Below, in pieces: positions 31,918-41,470 of a DNA stretch of 64,000 nucleotides. Both the position numbers and the translations under genes were made by a program. The notes beneath the pieces were generated by a model. That model saw only the letters and a list, made by a program, of their open reading frames with translations, had not been told where the DNA came from and made no database searches. How positions within the stretch are numbered: position 1 is the stretch's first letter; each line of letters begins with the position of its first letter. This stretch comes from Pseudarthrobacter sp. PS3-L1 (lineage in GTDB: Bacteria; Actinomycetota; Actinomycetes; Actinomycetales; Micrococcaceae): NCBI RefSeq assembly GCF_030063285.1, contig NZ_JASISU010000004.1, forward strand, positions 496,001-560,000. Direction: 5' to 3'.

Positions 31918-33618
31918 GTGAACCCTTTGCGTTTCAAGACTGGAGTGGCGCTTGTGCTGCTCGGCCTCCTCACACTTCTCGCCGGTATTGGCCAGAAAAC
32001 CATCTGGGCGCCGTCGGAGACATTCACTGCCTCCGTCCCGTCCGACGCGGCCACGGCGCCCCTGACGGTCATTGACCAAAAGTTGCGGACTCTGCACGGT
32101 GGAACTGTGAAGATCGATGTTGCTGGAGACGGCAACTTCTTGTTGGCGGTGGGCCGTCCAGGCGACGTTGCGGCATGGGTTGGGCAAACGCGGCACAACG
32201 TCATCGATGGTGTTTCCGAGGATGGGACGTCATTGCAGGTCCAGACAGTTGACGGTGAAGCTACGGCGCCGAGTCCCGCGGGTTCCGATCTGTGGACGTC
32301 CACGGAAAAGGCAAGCGGCTCACTCGAGTACACATGGACGCCGCCTGCGGATGGTGAGTGGTCGCTGCTCCTGGCCAGCGACGGAACCCAGCCTGCCCCC
32401 GGTTCACTATCGATGACCTTCCCCAACGACATGAGCACGCCGTGGGCAGTTCCACTCATGATCCTGGGAGCAGTGGTGGTGCTGATAGGAGTTGTCCTTA
32501 TGGTCCTTGGTCGTCACGGTGCCCGCCGACGTCCGGCCGGCAGTGACGCGTCCACGGCACCCGGAGATGCGGCAACCGATGCGCAAACAGAAACTGGGTC
32601 CGGTACTGCCCCCCGCCTGACAATGGCTGTTGCGACACTGGCGGCACTGGTTGTTGTGGGTTCCGGAACTGCTGCCTACGCCGCTACTCCTGCTCCCACC
32701 GATTCGCCGTCAGCAGAGCCGGCTGCCCAGGCGGAAGCTCCAGTGCTCTTGGACGCGCAGTTCCGACGCATCCTTGAGCAGGTTGCCAGTGCCACCGAAG
32801 CAGGCGATGCGGCCAAGGATGCCAGCAAGCTCACGCCACGTGTTGCTGGTACCGAGCTTGAGGTCCGCACGCAGAACTACAAAATTCGCTCGCAGGTGGG
32901 CACCTACGAGGCCCGGGTCCCGGTTCGTGCCGAGGAATTGCTGACCACAGCCGTCACCACCGACCCAACCTGGCCGCGTTCGGTCATGGCTGTCAGCAAG
33001 GGTGAGGGGAATGTTGTTCCGCAGCTGTTGACTTTTGTTCAGGAATCGCCTCGCGACAACTACATGCTGATGGCCACAACGCTCCTCCAGCCAGGAAGCA
33101 CGTTGCCAACTCTGGGAACGGATGGGGTGGGAACACAGGCCGCTGACGATTCATCAGGCCTTGCGTACAGTGCAAAAGATGCGCTGAATGCACTCAGTGA
33201 CAGGCTGTCCAATCCTGATTCAACGCTCAAGGACAAAGTCGTGGAGGGCGGCTCCTCGCCGTACATTGCGGACACCCTGTCCTACCAGGCGGATACCGTC
33301 ACCACGGGCGCTCAGGCAACCTACGTTTTCAGCCACGCATTGAAGACTGAGACCGTGCAGGTCTTCAGGACGGCCGACGGCGGCGCGCTGGCGCTGGGTC
33401 GCTTGGACTTTACCCTTGATGGCACTCCCAAGGAGCCGGGTGACAAACTCACCATCGGCGACGATGCAGCTGTTCTTGCCGGTGGCAAGGAAACCACCAC
33501 TGGCATGGTGCTGACCTCTGCGGAAACCGTTGCAGTTTTTATCCCGCCTGCGGGGTCCACTGATCCCGTGAAGGTGGTTGCGGCAACCCGCGGCCTGGTG
33601 GGAGCCAGCTTCAAGTAA
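31918..33618 (+). CDS. Large exported protein of unknown function with internal signal-like segment
   Basis: 566 residues, no family recognised. An N-terminal membrane helix (about 6-26) is followed by an extracytoplasmic beta-rich domain, a second helix at about 178-200 (VPLMILGAVVVLIGVVLMVL), a basic cytoplasmic linker, and a third hydrophobic segment near 235-256 ending AYA-ATPAPTDSPSAEP, which looks like a signal peptidase I site inside the protein. The remaining 300 residues, rich in Thr/Ala/Asp, should lie outside. It may be two exported modules fused in one chain. Start GTG 31918, or TTG 31915; TACTAT at 31886-31891 is a possible -10. Confidence 0.72.
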   Translation: MNPLRFKTGVALVLLGLLTLLAGIGQKTIWAPSETFTASVPSDAATAPLTVIDQKLRTLHGGTVKIDVAGDGNFLLAVGRPGDVAAWVGQTRHNVIDGVSEDGTSLQVQTVDGEATAPSPAGSDLWTSTEKASGSLEYTWTPPADGEWSLLLASDGTQPAPGSLSMTFPNDMSTPWAVPLMILGAVVVLIGVVLMVLGRHGARRRPAGSDASTAPGDAATDAQTETGSGTAPRLTMAVATLAALVVVGSGTAAYAATPAPTDSPSAEPAAQAEAPVLLDAQFRRILEQVASATEAGDAAKDASKLTPRVAGTELEVRTQNYKIRSQVGTYEARVPVRAEELLTTAVTTDPTWPRSVMAVSKGEGNVVPQLLTFVQESPRDNYMLMATTLLQPGSTLPTLGTDGVGTQAADDSSGLAYSAKDALNALSDRLSNPDSTLKDKVVEGGSSPYIADTLSYQADTVTTGAQATYVFSHALKTETVQVFRTADGGALALGRLDFTLDGTPKEPGDKLTIGDDAAVLAGGKETTTGMVLTSAETVAVFIPPAGSTDPVKVVAATRGLVGASFK

Positions 33619-33651
33619 GCCGCCAATGGCGCCGACGGCGCGTGGAATGGA

Positions 33652-33657
33652 TAGAGT
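33652..33657 (+). promoter_or_regulatory. Leaderless -10 element
   Basis: TAGAGT, seven bases, then the ATG at 33665. Confidence 0.5.
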
Positions 33658-33664
33658 GGCAGGC

Positions 33665-34657
33665 ATGAGTTTGCCTGCTTCCCGCCCTGTCCCTCCCGTC
33701 GGCGCCAGCGCGCTTAATCTGCGCGGCGCTGTCGATCTTTCCGCATTCAAACAGCGACCGGGTCCTCCTGCGGGTGCGACCGCAGGTCCGCCAGGTTCTG
33801 TCCCAGCCCACCAGGGCACCGATGCGGCAGCAAACCCTTCACTGCGTGTGGAGGTGACGGAGAAGAACTTCCAGGAACTTGTTGAGCTCTCAGCCCAGGT
33901 CCCGGTGGTCTTTGCCCTCTGGGCCGGCTACTCGCCCGAATCCGCTGCCATGCTAGAGGTCCTAGAGCGCGTTATCAACGGCTACGGCGGCCGCCTGGTC
34001 CTCGGCACAGCAGATGTGGAGGCTTTCCCACAGCTCGCGCAGGCATTCCAGGTTGAGGCTGTGCCAACAGCTGTGGCTGTTGTCAAAGGGCAGCCGGTTC
34101 CTCTTTTCCAGGGTGGTGCAGATGAAAACCAGCTTCCCCCCCTGCTTGATGAGCTCCTGAAGGTCGCGGCAGCGAATGGCGTCACGGGCGCTGTTGGCGG
34201 CGCAAGCCAGGATGACTCCCAGGAGGAAGCTCCGCTGCCGCCACTTCACCAGGCAGCCTATGACGCGATCGAAACAGGCGATTATGAGGCTGCCGCGGCG
34301 GCGTATCGTCAGGCCCTGCTGGAAGCTCCAGCCGACACGTTGGCCAAAGAAGGCCTTGCCCAAGTTGGCCTGATGGCACGAGTGCAGCCGCTGACTGCCC
34401 AAGATACTGAGGCTCTGCGGCAGCAGGGAGCCGATGAGCCTGACAACCTCGACGTTCAGCTCTCCGTGGCCGACCTCGACGTTTCTGGCGGACATGTCGA
34501 GGATGCCCTCAACAGGCTTGTGGCCTTCATTGGCCGCAACTTCGGCCCTGAACGGGAGACAGCGCGCCTCCGCCTCCTTGAGCTTTTTGATGTGGTGGGG
34601 GTAACTGACGATCGGGTGGCCAAAGCCCGTCAGGGACTGGCCCGGGTGCTGTTCTGA
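33665..34657 (+). CDS. Thioredoxin-fold/TPR protein (CnoX/YbbN-like) without redox cysteines
   Basis: 330 residues. After a Pro/Ala-rich N-terminus, a thioredoxin domain covers about 60-170 (VPVVFALWAGYSPESAAML...LERVINGYGGRLVLGTADVEAFPQLAQAFQVEAVPTAVAVVKGQPV); the WCxxC site is WAGYSPES, with no Cys, but the cis-Pro loop VPTAV is kept. The rest is helical and TPR-like (AYDAIETGDYEAAAAAYRQALLEAPAD). YbbN/CnoX proteins act as chaperone-like holdases. The stop overlaps the next start (TGATG). Confidence 0.83.
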   Translation: MSLPASRPVPPVGASALNLRGAVDLSAFKQRPGPPAGATAGPPGSVPAHQGTDAAANPSLRVEVTEKNFQELVELSAQVPVVFALWAGYSPESAAMLEVLERVINGYGGRLVLGTADVEAFPQLAQAFQVEAVPTAVAVVKGQPVPLFQGGADENQLPPLLDELLKVAAANGVTGAVGGASQDDSQEEAPLPPLHQAAYDAIETGDYEAAAAAYRQALLEAPADTLAKEGLAQVGLMARVQPLTAQDTEALRQQGADEPDNLDVQLSVADLDVSGGHVEDALNRLVAFIGRNFGPERETARLRLLELFDVVGVTDDRVAKARQGLARVLF

Positions 34658-35763
34658 TGAGCGTCCCGGCACTGTTCAGGCCCCTGGAGTTGCGTTCCCT
34701 GCACCTGAGCCACCGCGGCTGGGTCTCGCCCATGTGCCAGTACAGTTGTGCACCGGATGGCCCTGGCGAAGGCGTCCCCACAGAGTGGCACCTGGCACAC
34801 CTTGGTGCCTTTGCCACAGGTGGCGCAGCTCTCATCATCACCGAAGCCGCTGCCGTCAGTGCGGATGGCAGGATCAGTCCGCGTGATGCTGGCCTTTATA
34901 ACGAGGCACAGGTTGAGGGTTGGAAACGCATCATTTCATTTGTGCATGAGCATGGTGCCGCAGACGCCAAAATTGGCGTCCAGCTTGGTCACGCAGGGCG
35001 CAAGGCTTCTACCTACTGGCCGTTTGCGAGCCACCAGGGTAGCGTTCCGGCGTCCGACGGCGGGTGGGCGACTGCCGGCCCTTCCACCGGCGCATTTGCT
35101 GGCTACGCTGCGCCTCGCGAAATGACCGAAGCTGAGATCAGGGGAGTCATTGACGACTTTGCAGCAGCCGCGCAACGTGCCGTGCGTGCGGGGTTCGATA
35201 CGGTCGAGATCCATGCAGCCCACGGTTACCTGCTGCACCAGTTCCAAAGCGCGCTGGTCAACCACCGAACGGATTCCTGGGGTGGCAGCGAAGCTGGGCG
35301 ACACCGACTGATCCTTGAGGTAGTGGACGCCGTCCGTGCGATGATTCCCGTGGACATGCCCCTCCTGTTGAGGATCTCGGCTTCTGACTGGGCCGAGGGC
35401 GGTGTCGACATTGCAGAATCGGTGCGGCTTTGTACCGAGGCAACTCGCCGTGGTGTTGACCTGGTGGATGTTTCAAGTGGTGGGGCAGTGGCGCATCAGG
35501 ACATTACGGTGGGTCCTGGCTACCAGACCCGGTTCGCGCAGGAAATCCGGGAGCAGGTGCAGGTGCCGACCGCCGCCGTAGGAATGATTTCCACGTCTGT
35601 CCAGGCCGATCATGTCCTCGTCTCCGGCCAGGCTGACGCTGTCCTGATTGCCCGTGCTGCGCTTCGTGACCCGCACTGGTGGCTGCGAGCCGCCGCTGAC
35701 CTGGGACATGATCTTGCTTGGACGCCGCAGTACCAGCGCGGAAAGTCCTCTCACCGGTTCTAG
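34657..35763 (+). CDS. NADH:flavin oxidoreductase, old yellow enzyme family (YqjM-like)
   Basis: FMN-dependent ene-reductase, 368 residues, TIM barrel. It has the PMCQYS motif with the redox-tuning cysteine of the thermophilic-like OYE class, QLGHAGRKAS, EIHAAHGYLLHQFQSALVNHRTDSWGG (substrate-binding His pair and Tyr), LRISASDW and the C-terminal phosphate loop (VLIARAALRDPHW). Natural substrate unknown; relatives reduce activated C=C bonds. Coupled to the thioredoxin-fold gene upstream. Confidence 0.92.
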   Translation: MSVPALFRPLELRSLHLSHRGWVSPMCQYSCAPDGPGEGVPTEWHLAHLGAFATGGAALIITEAAAVSADGRISPRDAGLYNEAQVEGWKRIISFVHEHGAADAKIGVQLGHAGRKASTYWPFASHQGSVPASDGGWATAGPSTGAFAGYAAPREMTEAEIRGVIDDFAAAAQRAVRAGFDTVEIHAAHGYLLHQFQSALVNHRTDSWGGSEAGRHRLILEVVDAVRAMIPVDMPLLLRISASDWAEGGVDIAESVRLCTEATRRGVDLVDVSSGGAVAHQDITVGPGYQTRFAQEIREQVQVPTAAVGMISTSVQADHVLVSGQADAVLIARAALRDPHWWLRAAADLGHDLAWTPQYQRGKSSHRF

Positions 35764-35813
35764 TCCTGTGTGGTTACTCCTTCCGGACGATCCCCCGGGA
35801 GCCGGTCGGTGAC

Positions 35814-35819
35814 TAGGGT
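35814..35819 (+). promoter_or_regulatory. Leaderless -10 element of the ABC exporter operon
   Basis: TAGGGT, six bases, then the ATG at 35826. Confidence 0.5.
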
Positions 35820-35825
35820 GGGACC

Positions 35826-36722
35826 ATGACAGCCGAGCGCCCCGATCAGGACCTGCCCGCAACCGTTCACGACGACGGGAGGTACCCCACAACCACGCCG
35901 TTGGACGGTGTTTTGGCTGATCAAGCGCCTACGCGGCTTCCCGTGGTGCCTGTGCCGTCAGCTGGCGACCACCCGGCCCTGTCCATCCAGGGGCTAGCGA
36001 AAGCCTTCGGTGGCAAGATCGCCGTCGACGGCATTTCCCTGGATGTCCCGGCGGGATCGTTTTACGGGATGGTAGGGCCCAACGGTGCCGGTAAAACCAC
36101 CACGCTGTCCATGGCCACCGGCCTGTTGCGCCCGGATTTCGGGACGGCCCTGGTCCATGGCGTGGACGTGTGGGCCAACCCGCTTGAGGCCAAAAAAATG
36201 ATGGGGATCCTCCCTGATGGCGTCCGGCTGTTCGACAGGCTCACCGGTGAACAGTTGGTCACCTATGCCGGCCTGCTTCGTGGGATGGACAGGGATGTGG
36301 TGGCATCCCGCGTGGGAGACCTCCTCCGCGCCCTTGACCTCGGAAAGGACACCGGGACGCTGGTGGTGGACTACTCGGCTGGCATGACAAAAAAGATCGC
36401 CCTGGCCTCGGCCCTCATCCATGCACCCAAAGTGCTGATCCTTGACGAACCGTTTGAATCAGTCGATCCAGTGTCGGCAGCAAATATCCGCTCCATCCTG
36501 GACAGCTATGTGGCTTCCGGGGGCACGGTCATTGTTTCCAGCCACGTCATGGACCTCGTCCAGCGAATGTGTGACCACGTTGCAGTTGTTTCCGGTGGCA
36601 GGCTGCTGGCCGCCGGAACGGTTGATGAGGTCCGGGGTGCAATGTCCCTCGAAGACAAGTTCGTGGAGCTCGTCGGCGGCCGCAACGAAACGGAGGGGCT
36701 GGAATGGTTGCGCACCTCGTAA
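35826..36722 (+). CDS. ABC transporter ATP-binding protein
   Basis: 298 residues. A 55-residue variable N-terminus precedes the ATPase: Walker A GPNGAGKTTT near residue 88, a diverged signature YSAGMTKKIALA in place of LSGGQ, Walker B VLILDEPFESVDP, and the H-loop VSSHVMD. It resembles ATPases of ABC-2 type exporters. The gene overlaps the permease gene by 19 bases. Confidence 0.92.
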   Translation: MTAERPDQDLPATVHDDGRYPTTTPLDGVLADQAPTRLPVVPVPSAGDHPALSIQGLAKAFGGKIAVDGISLDVPAGSFYGMVGPNGAGKTTTLSMATGLLRPDFGTALVHGVDVWANPLEAKKMMGILPDGVRLFDRLTGEQLVTYAGLLRGMDRDVVASRVGDLLRALDLGKDTGTLVVDYSAGMTKKIALASALIHAPKVLILDEPFESVDPVSAANIRSILDSYVASGGTVIVSSHVMDLVQRMCDHVAVVSGGRLLAAGTVDEVRGAMSLEDKFVELVGGRNETEGLEWLRTS

Positions 36723-38275
36723 GGCTCAAACTCACCCTCCTGCGCAACGGCCTCAAACGGAGCCCGTGGCAGCTGGTTGGGCTCATTTTTGGCGGCCTGT
36801 ATGCCCTGGGAATCCTAGGTTTTCTTGTTGCTGGCCTGATTGCCCTGCGGGGTGCTGAGGCCGAGCTGGCACAGACCATCATTGTGCTTGGCGGCGTGGC
36901 TGCCCTGATCGGCTGGGCCATTCTGCCCATCGTTCTTTCGGCTGCCGATCTGACTCTTGACCCGGCACGGTTTACCACTTCGGCGATTCCCATGCCGCAG
37001 CTGCTGACCGGCCTGGCTATTGGCGGTTTGTTGGGAATCCCAGGCGCAGCCACGGCCATAGCTGCCCTTGCAACAGTGGCTACGTGGTCGCAGACAGTAC
37101 TCTCAGCCCTCGGGGCACTGCTTGGCGCCAGCATTGCAGTTTTCACCTGCATTGTCCTTTCCAAAGTTGTTACTTCGGCGACTGTCAGCCTGTCTTCGTC
37201 ACGGAAGTTCAAGGACGCCAGCGGTATTATCGCCTTCATTCCACTCATGCTCCTGGGCCCCATCTTCTTTTTCGTCAGCCAGGGCCTTCAGGACTCCGCT
37301 GCGTTCCTGCCCGATTTTGCGAGGATTCTTTCCTGGACCCCCTTGGGAGCCACCTGGTCCGTTGGTGGTGACCTTGCCGCCGGAAACGTAGGTGCCGCCG
37401 TCGTCAAGCTTGTGGTTGCCCTTGCCACGCTGGCGCTCCTTACCTGGGCGTGGAAGGTCCTGTTGGCCAGGGCCTTAGTGACGCCGGCGTATAGCGGTGG
37501 TTCCAGCAAGAGCAGCAAAAAGCTAGGCTTGTTTGGGGTGTTCCCGGGAACACCTACCGGTGCTGTTGCTGCGCGTGCACTGACCTACTGGTTCCGTGAC
37601 CCCCGTTACGGCGGTTCCCTTGTGGTCATTCCGCTGCTGGCCGTCCTCCTGGTTTTCCAGGCAAGCCAGAGCGGAAACTTTGAGATTCTCGCCATTCTTG
37701 GACCACTGACGGCATTCCTCATGGCCTGGTCCATTTCCGCTGATATTTCCTACGACAACACCGCATTCGCCCTGCACCTGTCCACAGGCGTCAGTGGGCG
37801 CGCCGACCGGCTGGGCCGGGCATGGGCCTGCCTGATCCTCTCAGCGCCCGTGGTCGTCATCTTTGCCGTGGGGCCATTCTTCTTTACCGGCTCCTGGGAG
37901 TGGCTGCCTATGGTCCTTGGCCTCTCAACCGGGGTCCTGCTGTCCGGCCTGGGGCTCTCGTCCGTGGTGTCGGCCCGCTATAACGTGGCCGTGCCGCTTC
38001 CGGGTGACAGCCCTTTCAAGAAGCCCCCGGGAAACACCGCCCAGACTCTCCTGGTGCAGTTCGCTGGCATGGGGGTTCTCCTGTTGCTGGTCATCCCCGA
38101 AATTGCCCTGTTGATTGCCCAGTCTGTGACCGGACAGGTGCTCTTTGGATGGCTCGCCCTCGCTGTCGGAGCCATCCTGGGTGGTGTGCTCTTTAGTGTT
38201 GGCGTCCGCCTCGGCGGACGGTGGCTGGACGCCCGGGGACCCGAGATGCTGGCTCAACTGGGGGTGAACCGCTGA
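36704..38275 (+). CDS. ABC transporter permease (ABC-2 type)
   Basis: 523 residues with about twelve membrane helices and no periplasmic binding domain, the partner of the preceding ATPase. The ATG lies inside the ATPase gene end. The exported substrate is unknown; the pair has neither a binding protein nor a regulator beside it. Confidence 0.85.
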   Translation: MVAHLVRLKLTLLRNGLKRSPWQLVGLIFGGLYALGILGFLVAGLIALRGAEAELAQTIIVLGGVAALIGWAILPIVLSAADLTLDPARFTTSAIPMPQLLTGLAIGGLLGIPGAATAIAALATVATWSQTVLSALGALLGASIAVFTCIVLSKVVTSATVSLSSSRKFKDASGIIAFIPLMLLGPIFFFVSQGLQDSAAFLPDFARILSWTPLGATWSVGGDLAAGNVGAAVVKLVVALATLALLTWAWKVLLARALVTPAYSGGSSKSSKKLGLFGVFPGTPTGAVAARALTYWFRDPRYGGSLVVIPLLAVLLVFQASQSGNFEILAILGPLTAFLMAWSISADISYDNTAFALHLSTGVSGRADRLGRAWACLILSAPVVVIFAVGPFFFTGSWEWLPMVLGLSTGVLLSGLGLSSVVSARYNVAVPLPGDSPFKKPPGNTAQTLLVQFAGMGVLLLLVIPEIALLIAQSVTGQVLFGWLALAVGAILGGVLFSVGVRLGGRWLDARGPEMLAQLGVNR

Positions 38276-38295
38276 CGCGGTAGGGGACAAGCAGT

Positions 38296-38301
38296 TAGGA
38301 T
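38296..38301 (+). promoter_or_regulatory. Leaderless -10 element
   Basis: TAGGAT, seven bases, then ATG 38309. This decides between three clustered in-frame ATGs (38300, 38309, 38318). Confidence 0.5.
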
Positions 38302-38308
38302 GGAAGGC

Positions 38309-38635
38309 ATGATCAGCATGACGACCGAACCCCTCGAAAATGATCCGATGCGCGAACTTTCCGGATCCGGAACGTCTACTGCCACCATTGAGCGCGAGGA
38401 ACTTCGCCAGGAGGTTGAGCCCGGTGACAGGGATCGCTTCTCGCACTATGTGCGCAAGGAAAAGATCATGGAGTCCGCGTTCAGCGGCGATCCCGTGATT
38501 GCACTCTGCGGCAAAGTGTGGACACCAGGCAGGGATCCCAAGAAGTTCCCGGTCTGCCCCGAGTGCAAGGAAGTCTATGACGGACTCCGGCCGGGCAAAG
38601 ACGGCGGCGGCGATTCGGGCAACAGCAACAAGTGA
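38309..38635 (+). CDS. DUF3039 family protein
   Basis: 108 residues, soluble. The conserved core reads DRDRFSHYVRKEKIMESAFSG, then PVIALCGKVWTPGRDPKKFPVCPECKEVYD: one Cys in ALCGK and a CPEC pair, possibly a zinc site. Function unknown; the family is actinobacterial and often adjacent to this helicase. The stop overlaps the helicase GTG. Confidence 0.82.
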   Translation: MISMTTEPLENDPMRELSGSGTSTATIEREELRQEVEPGDRDRFSHYVRKEKIMESAFSGDPVIALCGKVWTPGRDPKKFPVCPECKEVYDGLRPGKDGGGDSGNSNK

Positions 38636-40404
38636 CTGAAACCCTTTTTGGCGGTCCTGTTCTTCCTCCGGCGTACCCGGAACGCGCAGCGTGGGGAACC
38701 GCGCCCAAGCTGCGCGCCTGGCAGCAAGAGGCCCTGGATTCCTACTTCGGCAGGAACCCCAGGGATTACCTCGCCGTCGCAACGCCCGGTGCCGGTAAAA
38801 CAACATTTGCGCTACGCGTTGCATCCATGCTCATTGAGGCCGGGGTAGTTAACCGGGTGACGATCGTTGCACCCACCGATCATCTCAAGCGGCAGTGGGC
38901 TGACGCTGCTGCGAAGGTGGGGATCGCCATTGATCCCAACTTCAAGAATTCCGACGGCCAGCACGGCCGCGGCTTCATTGGCGTAGCCGTGACCTATGCA
39001 CAGGTAGCCAGTAAGCCCATGCTGCACCGTGCAAAGACGGAGGCCGCCCGCACCCTGGTGATCCTTGATGAGATCCACCACGGTGGGGAAGCCCTGTCCT
39101 GGGGCGACGGCCTCCGTGAGGCGTTTGAACCGGCCGCCCGGCGGCTGGCCCTGACCGGGACGCCTTTCCGGTCCGATACCTCACCGATCCCTTTCGTGGA
39201 CTATGTCCAGGACAAGGACGGGATCCGCCGCTCCAAAGCGGATTACACCTACGGCTACGGCAATGCGCTGCGTGACCACGTGGTGCGCCCCGTGATGTTC
39301 ATGGCGTACTCCGGGCAGATGCGCTGGCGAACCAGCGGCGGCGAGGAAATGGCTGCGTCCCTGGGAGAGGCTGCGGTGACAAAGGACATTACCTCGCAGG
39401 CGTGGCGGACTGCCCTGAATCCCACTGGAGCCTGGATTCCTGCAGTGCTGGCAGGTGCCGACAAACGGCTCAGCGAAGTGCGCCGTACAGTGCCCGACGC
39501 CGGTGGACTGGTGATTGCCACTGATCACGACGACGCCAGGGCCTATGCGGGCCAACTGAAGCAGATCACCGGCGAATCTCCCACCGTTATCCTCTCCGAC
39601 GATGCCAAAGCCTCAAGCAAGATCGAGGAGTTCACGGCAAGTGACAAGAGGTGGATGGTTGCTGTCCGGATGGTTTCCGAAGGCGTTGACGTTCCTCGGC
39701 TCTCCGTGGGCGTATATGCCACGTCAACCTCCACCCCCCTGTTTTTTGCCCAGGCAATTGGACGTTTTGTCCGCGCTCGGAAACGCGGCGAGACAGCGTC
39801 CATCTTCCTTCCATCGGTTCCGGCGCTGATGGCGCTCGCCAACTCCATGGAAGCCGAACGCGACCATGCACTGGACCGTCCGGACAAGGACGATGACGGG
39901 CTGTTCGCTGAGGACGATCCACTCATGGACGAGGCGAACCGCGAGGAAAAGGCTTCAGACTCGTTGACGAAGGGCAAGTTTGAGGCCCTTGACTCCCAGG
40001 CGTCTTTTGATCGAGTCCTCTTTGATGGTGGCGAGTTTGGAACAGGTGGCGAGGTGGGCTCGGAGGACGAGCTCGATTTCCTAGGTATCCCCGGGCTGCT
40101 TGATGCCGAACAGGTGGGAACACTGCTGCGGCAACGCCAGCACGATCAGCTGAACCGGCGGAACCGGCAGACTGCGCCAGAGACTGCTGTGCCAGCGCTC
40201 CCTGACCACCGGATGCTGATGGACCTCCGGAATGAACTGGCCAAGAACGTTGCGGCGTGGTCCGCGCGGACTGGCACACCGCATGGCGTTGTCCATACCA
40301 AGCTCCGGACTGTCTGCGGAGGTCCGCCGGTAGCCCAGGCCAACGAGGAACAGTTGCAGAAGCGCCTGCGGAAACTTCAGGATTGGTTCATCGGCCGGAA
40401 GTAG
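38632..40404 (+). CDS. Superfamily 2 DEAD/DEAH-type helicase
   Basis: 590 residues. Motif I TPGAGKTTFALRVA near residue 52, motif II LVILDEIHHGGE, motif III LTGTPFRSD, and motif VI AIGRFVRARKRGE define a DNA-type SF2 helicase of the XPB/type III restriction-like branch. A C-terminal region of about 170 charged residues has no recognised domain. No nuclease or methylase is next to it, so it is not part of an evident restriction system. Its 3' end overlaps the convergent hydrolase gene by 17 bases. Confidence 0.87.
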   Translation: MTETLFGGPVLPPAYPERAAWGTAPKLRAWQQEALDSYFGRNPRDYLAVATPGAGKTTFALRVASMLIEAGVVNRVTIVAPTDHLKRQWADAAAKVGIAIDPNFKNSDGQHGRGFIGVAVTYAQVASKPMLHRAKTEAARTLVILDEIHHGGEALSWGDGLREAFEPAARRLALTGTPFRSDTSPIPFVDYVQDKDGIRRSKADYTYGYGNALRDHVVRPVMFMAYSGQMRWRTSGGEEMAASLGEAAVTKDITSQAWRTALNPTGAWIPAVLAGADKRLSEVRRTVPDAGGLVIATDHDDARAYAGQLKQITGESPTVILSDDAKASSKIEEFTASDKRWMVAVRMVSEGVDVPRLSVGVYATSTSTPLFFAQAIGRFVRARKRGETASIFLPSVPALMALANSMEAERDHALDRPDKDDDGLFAEDDPLMDEANREEKASDSLTKGKFEALDSQASFDRVLFDGGEFGTGGEVGSEDELDFLGIPGLLDAEQVGTLLRQRQHDQLNRRNRQTAPETAVPALPDHRMLMDLRNELAKNVAAWSARTGTPHGVVHTKLRTVCGGPPVAQANEEQLQKRLRKLQDWFIGRK

Positions 40405-41326
40405 CTGCCACGTCCTCTGACCACAGGCTCGCCAGCAGCGCATTGACCTCGGCCGGGTGTTCCACGGGGGCGAAGTGTCCGCAGTGGGTGAGCGTGACAA
40501 GACGAGCATGGCTGACAATAGCTTTGAGCTCACGCAGGTCGTTCTCCGGAGTAAACGCATCCTGGTCTCCGCGCAATGCGAGCACTGGGCACAGGATCGC
40601 TTCCCATTGCCCGAAGCTGTAGCGGCCCACCTCACGCACCGCTGCGGTGAAGGACGCCGGCCGCGCGTCAGTACCAAGTCCTCGGCTCACCGCATTCGAA
40701 ATGACAGCATCGCTGGCAAAAACCGGGGCAACCACAGCGCGCATCAAGCGCAGGGGTGCCATGGCGCGCATCAGTTTGTCCCCGGCAACACCGAGGCCAG
40801 CCAGCGAACGCATGATGACCATCATTCCAACAAGCCACGGAATCTTGGTCAGGTTGCGCAGCGGTTTTTTGGCTGCCCGGGACACACCGAACGTTGTGGC
40901 CGAAAGAGCCGCTGCGCTCACTGTCCGTTCCGGCCACCTGGCCGCAAGGTGAAGGGCCAGGACCCCGCCCATGGAGTGGCCAACTGCGTTCCAGCGCGAA
41001 TGGCCCAGGGCGTCCATGACTTCCACCACCGCCTGGGCCATCTTCTCGATGCTGTAGTCCTCCATGGGGATCTCCAGAGCGGATTCGCCCCAGCCGGGCA
41101 GGTCAATCACAACACGATCCCTGCGATGGGGCCTATCAATCATGCCGATAAAAGTGGTCCATGAGCCGGCGGCGCCATGGAGGTAGAGGTCTGCCGTCTC
41201 CGTGGCTTCGCGGCCGGTGCCCGTACCAGGCTGGGTCCTGACGGCGCAGGGGCCCAGACTTGTTGCCACAACACGGCGTACCAGGGGCTGGGGTAGACCG
41301 TGTGGAGATCCTGACGCGCTGTCCAC
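40388..41326 (-). CDS. Alpha/beta hydrolase
   Basis: 312 residues from GTG 41326 (AAAGG lies 12 bases upstream; the in-frame start at 41401 would add 25 residues without family character). HGAAGSWTTF (oxyanion hole), DLPGWGES, the nucleophile elbow VGHSMGGVLALHLA, RGDQDAFTPE and THCGHFAPVEHP (catalytic His) make a complete triad. A cap domain lies between elbow and acid. Substrate unknown. Confidence 0.85.
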   Translation of the reverse strand: MDSASGSPHGLPQPLVRRVVATSLGPCAVRTQPGTGTGREATETADLYLHGAAGSWTTFIGMIDRPHRRDRVVIDLPGWGESALEIPMEDYSIEKMAQAVVEVMDALGHSRWNAVGHSMGGVLALHLAARWPERTVSAAALSATTFGVSRAAKKPLRNLTKIPWLVGMMVIMRSLAGLGVAGDKLMRAMAPLRLMRAVVAPVFASDAVISNAVSRGLGTDARPASFTAAVREVGRYSFGQWEAILCPVLALRGDQDAFTPENDLRELKAIVSHARLVTLTHCGHFAPVEHPAEVNALLASLWSEDVAATSGR

Positions 41327-41470
41327 AGAGACACTGCACCTTTCTTTGGCTTGCCAGTGATTCGAAGCGACGGGGCGCCCGGACTGCCGCCGTCCGGACA
41401 CAAGCCGCAGACGCTAGGCGTAGCCCGCGACAAGGAAGAAAATCCAGCACGATGTGAGCGCAGAAGGCAC

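Noticed and set aside
37925..38824. 299-codon minus-strand frame over the ABC permease, DUF3039 and helicase start
   Set aside because: Spans three real genes on the other strand; no motifs.
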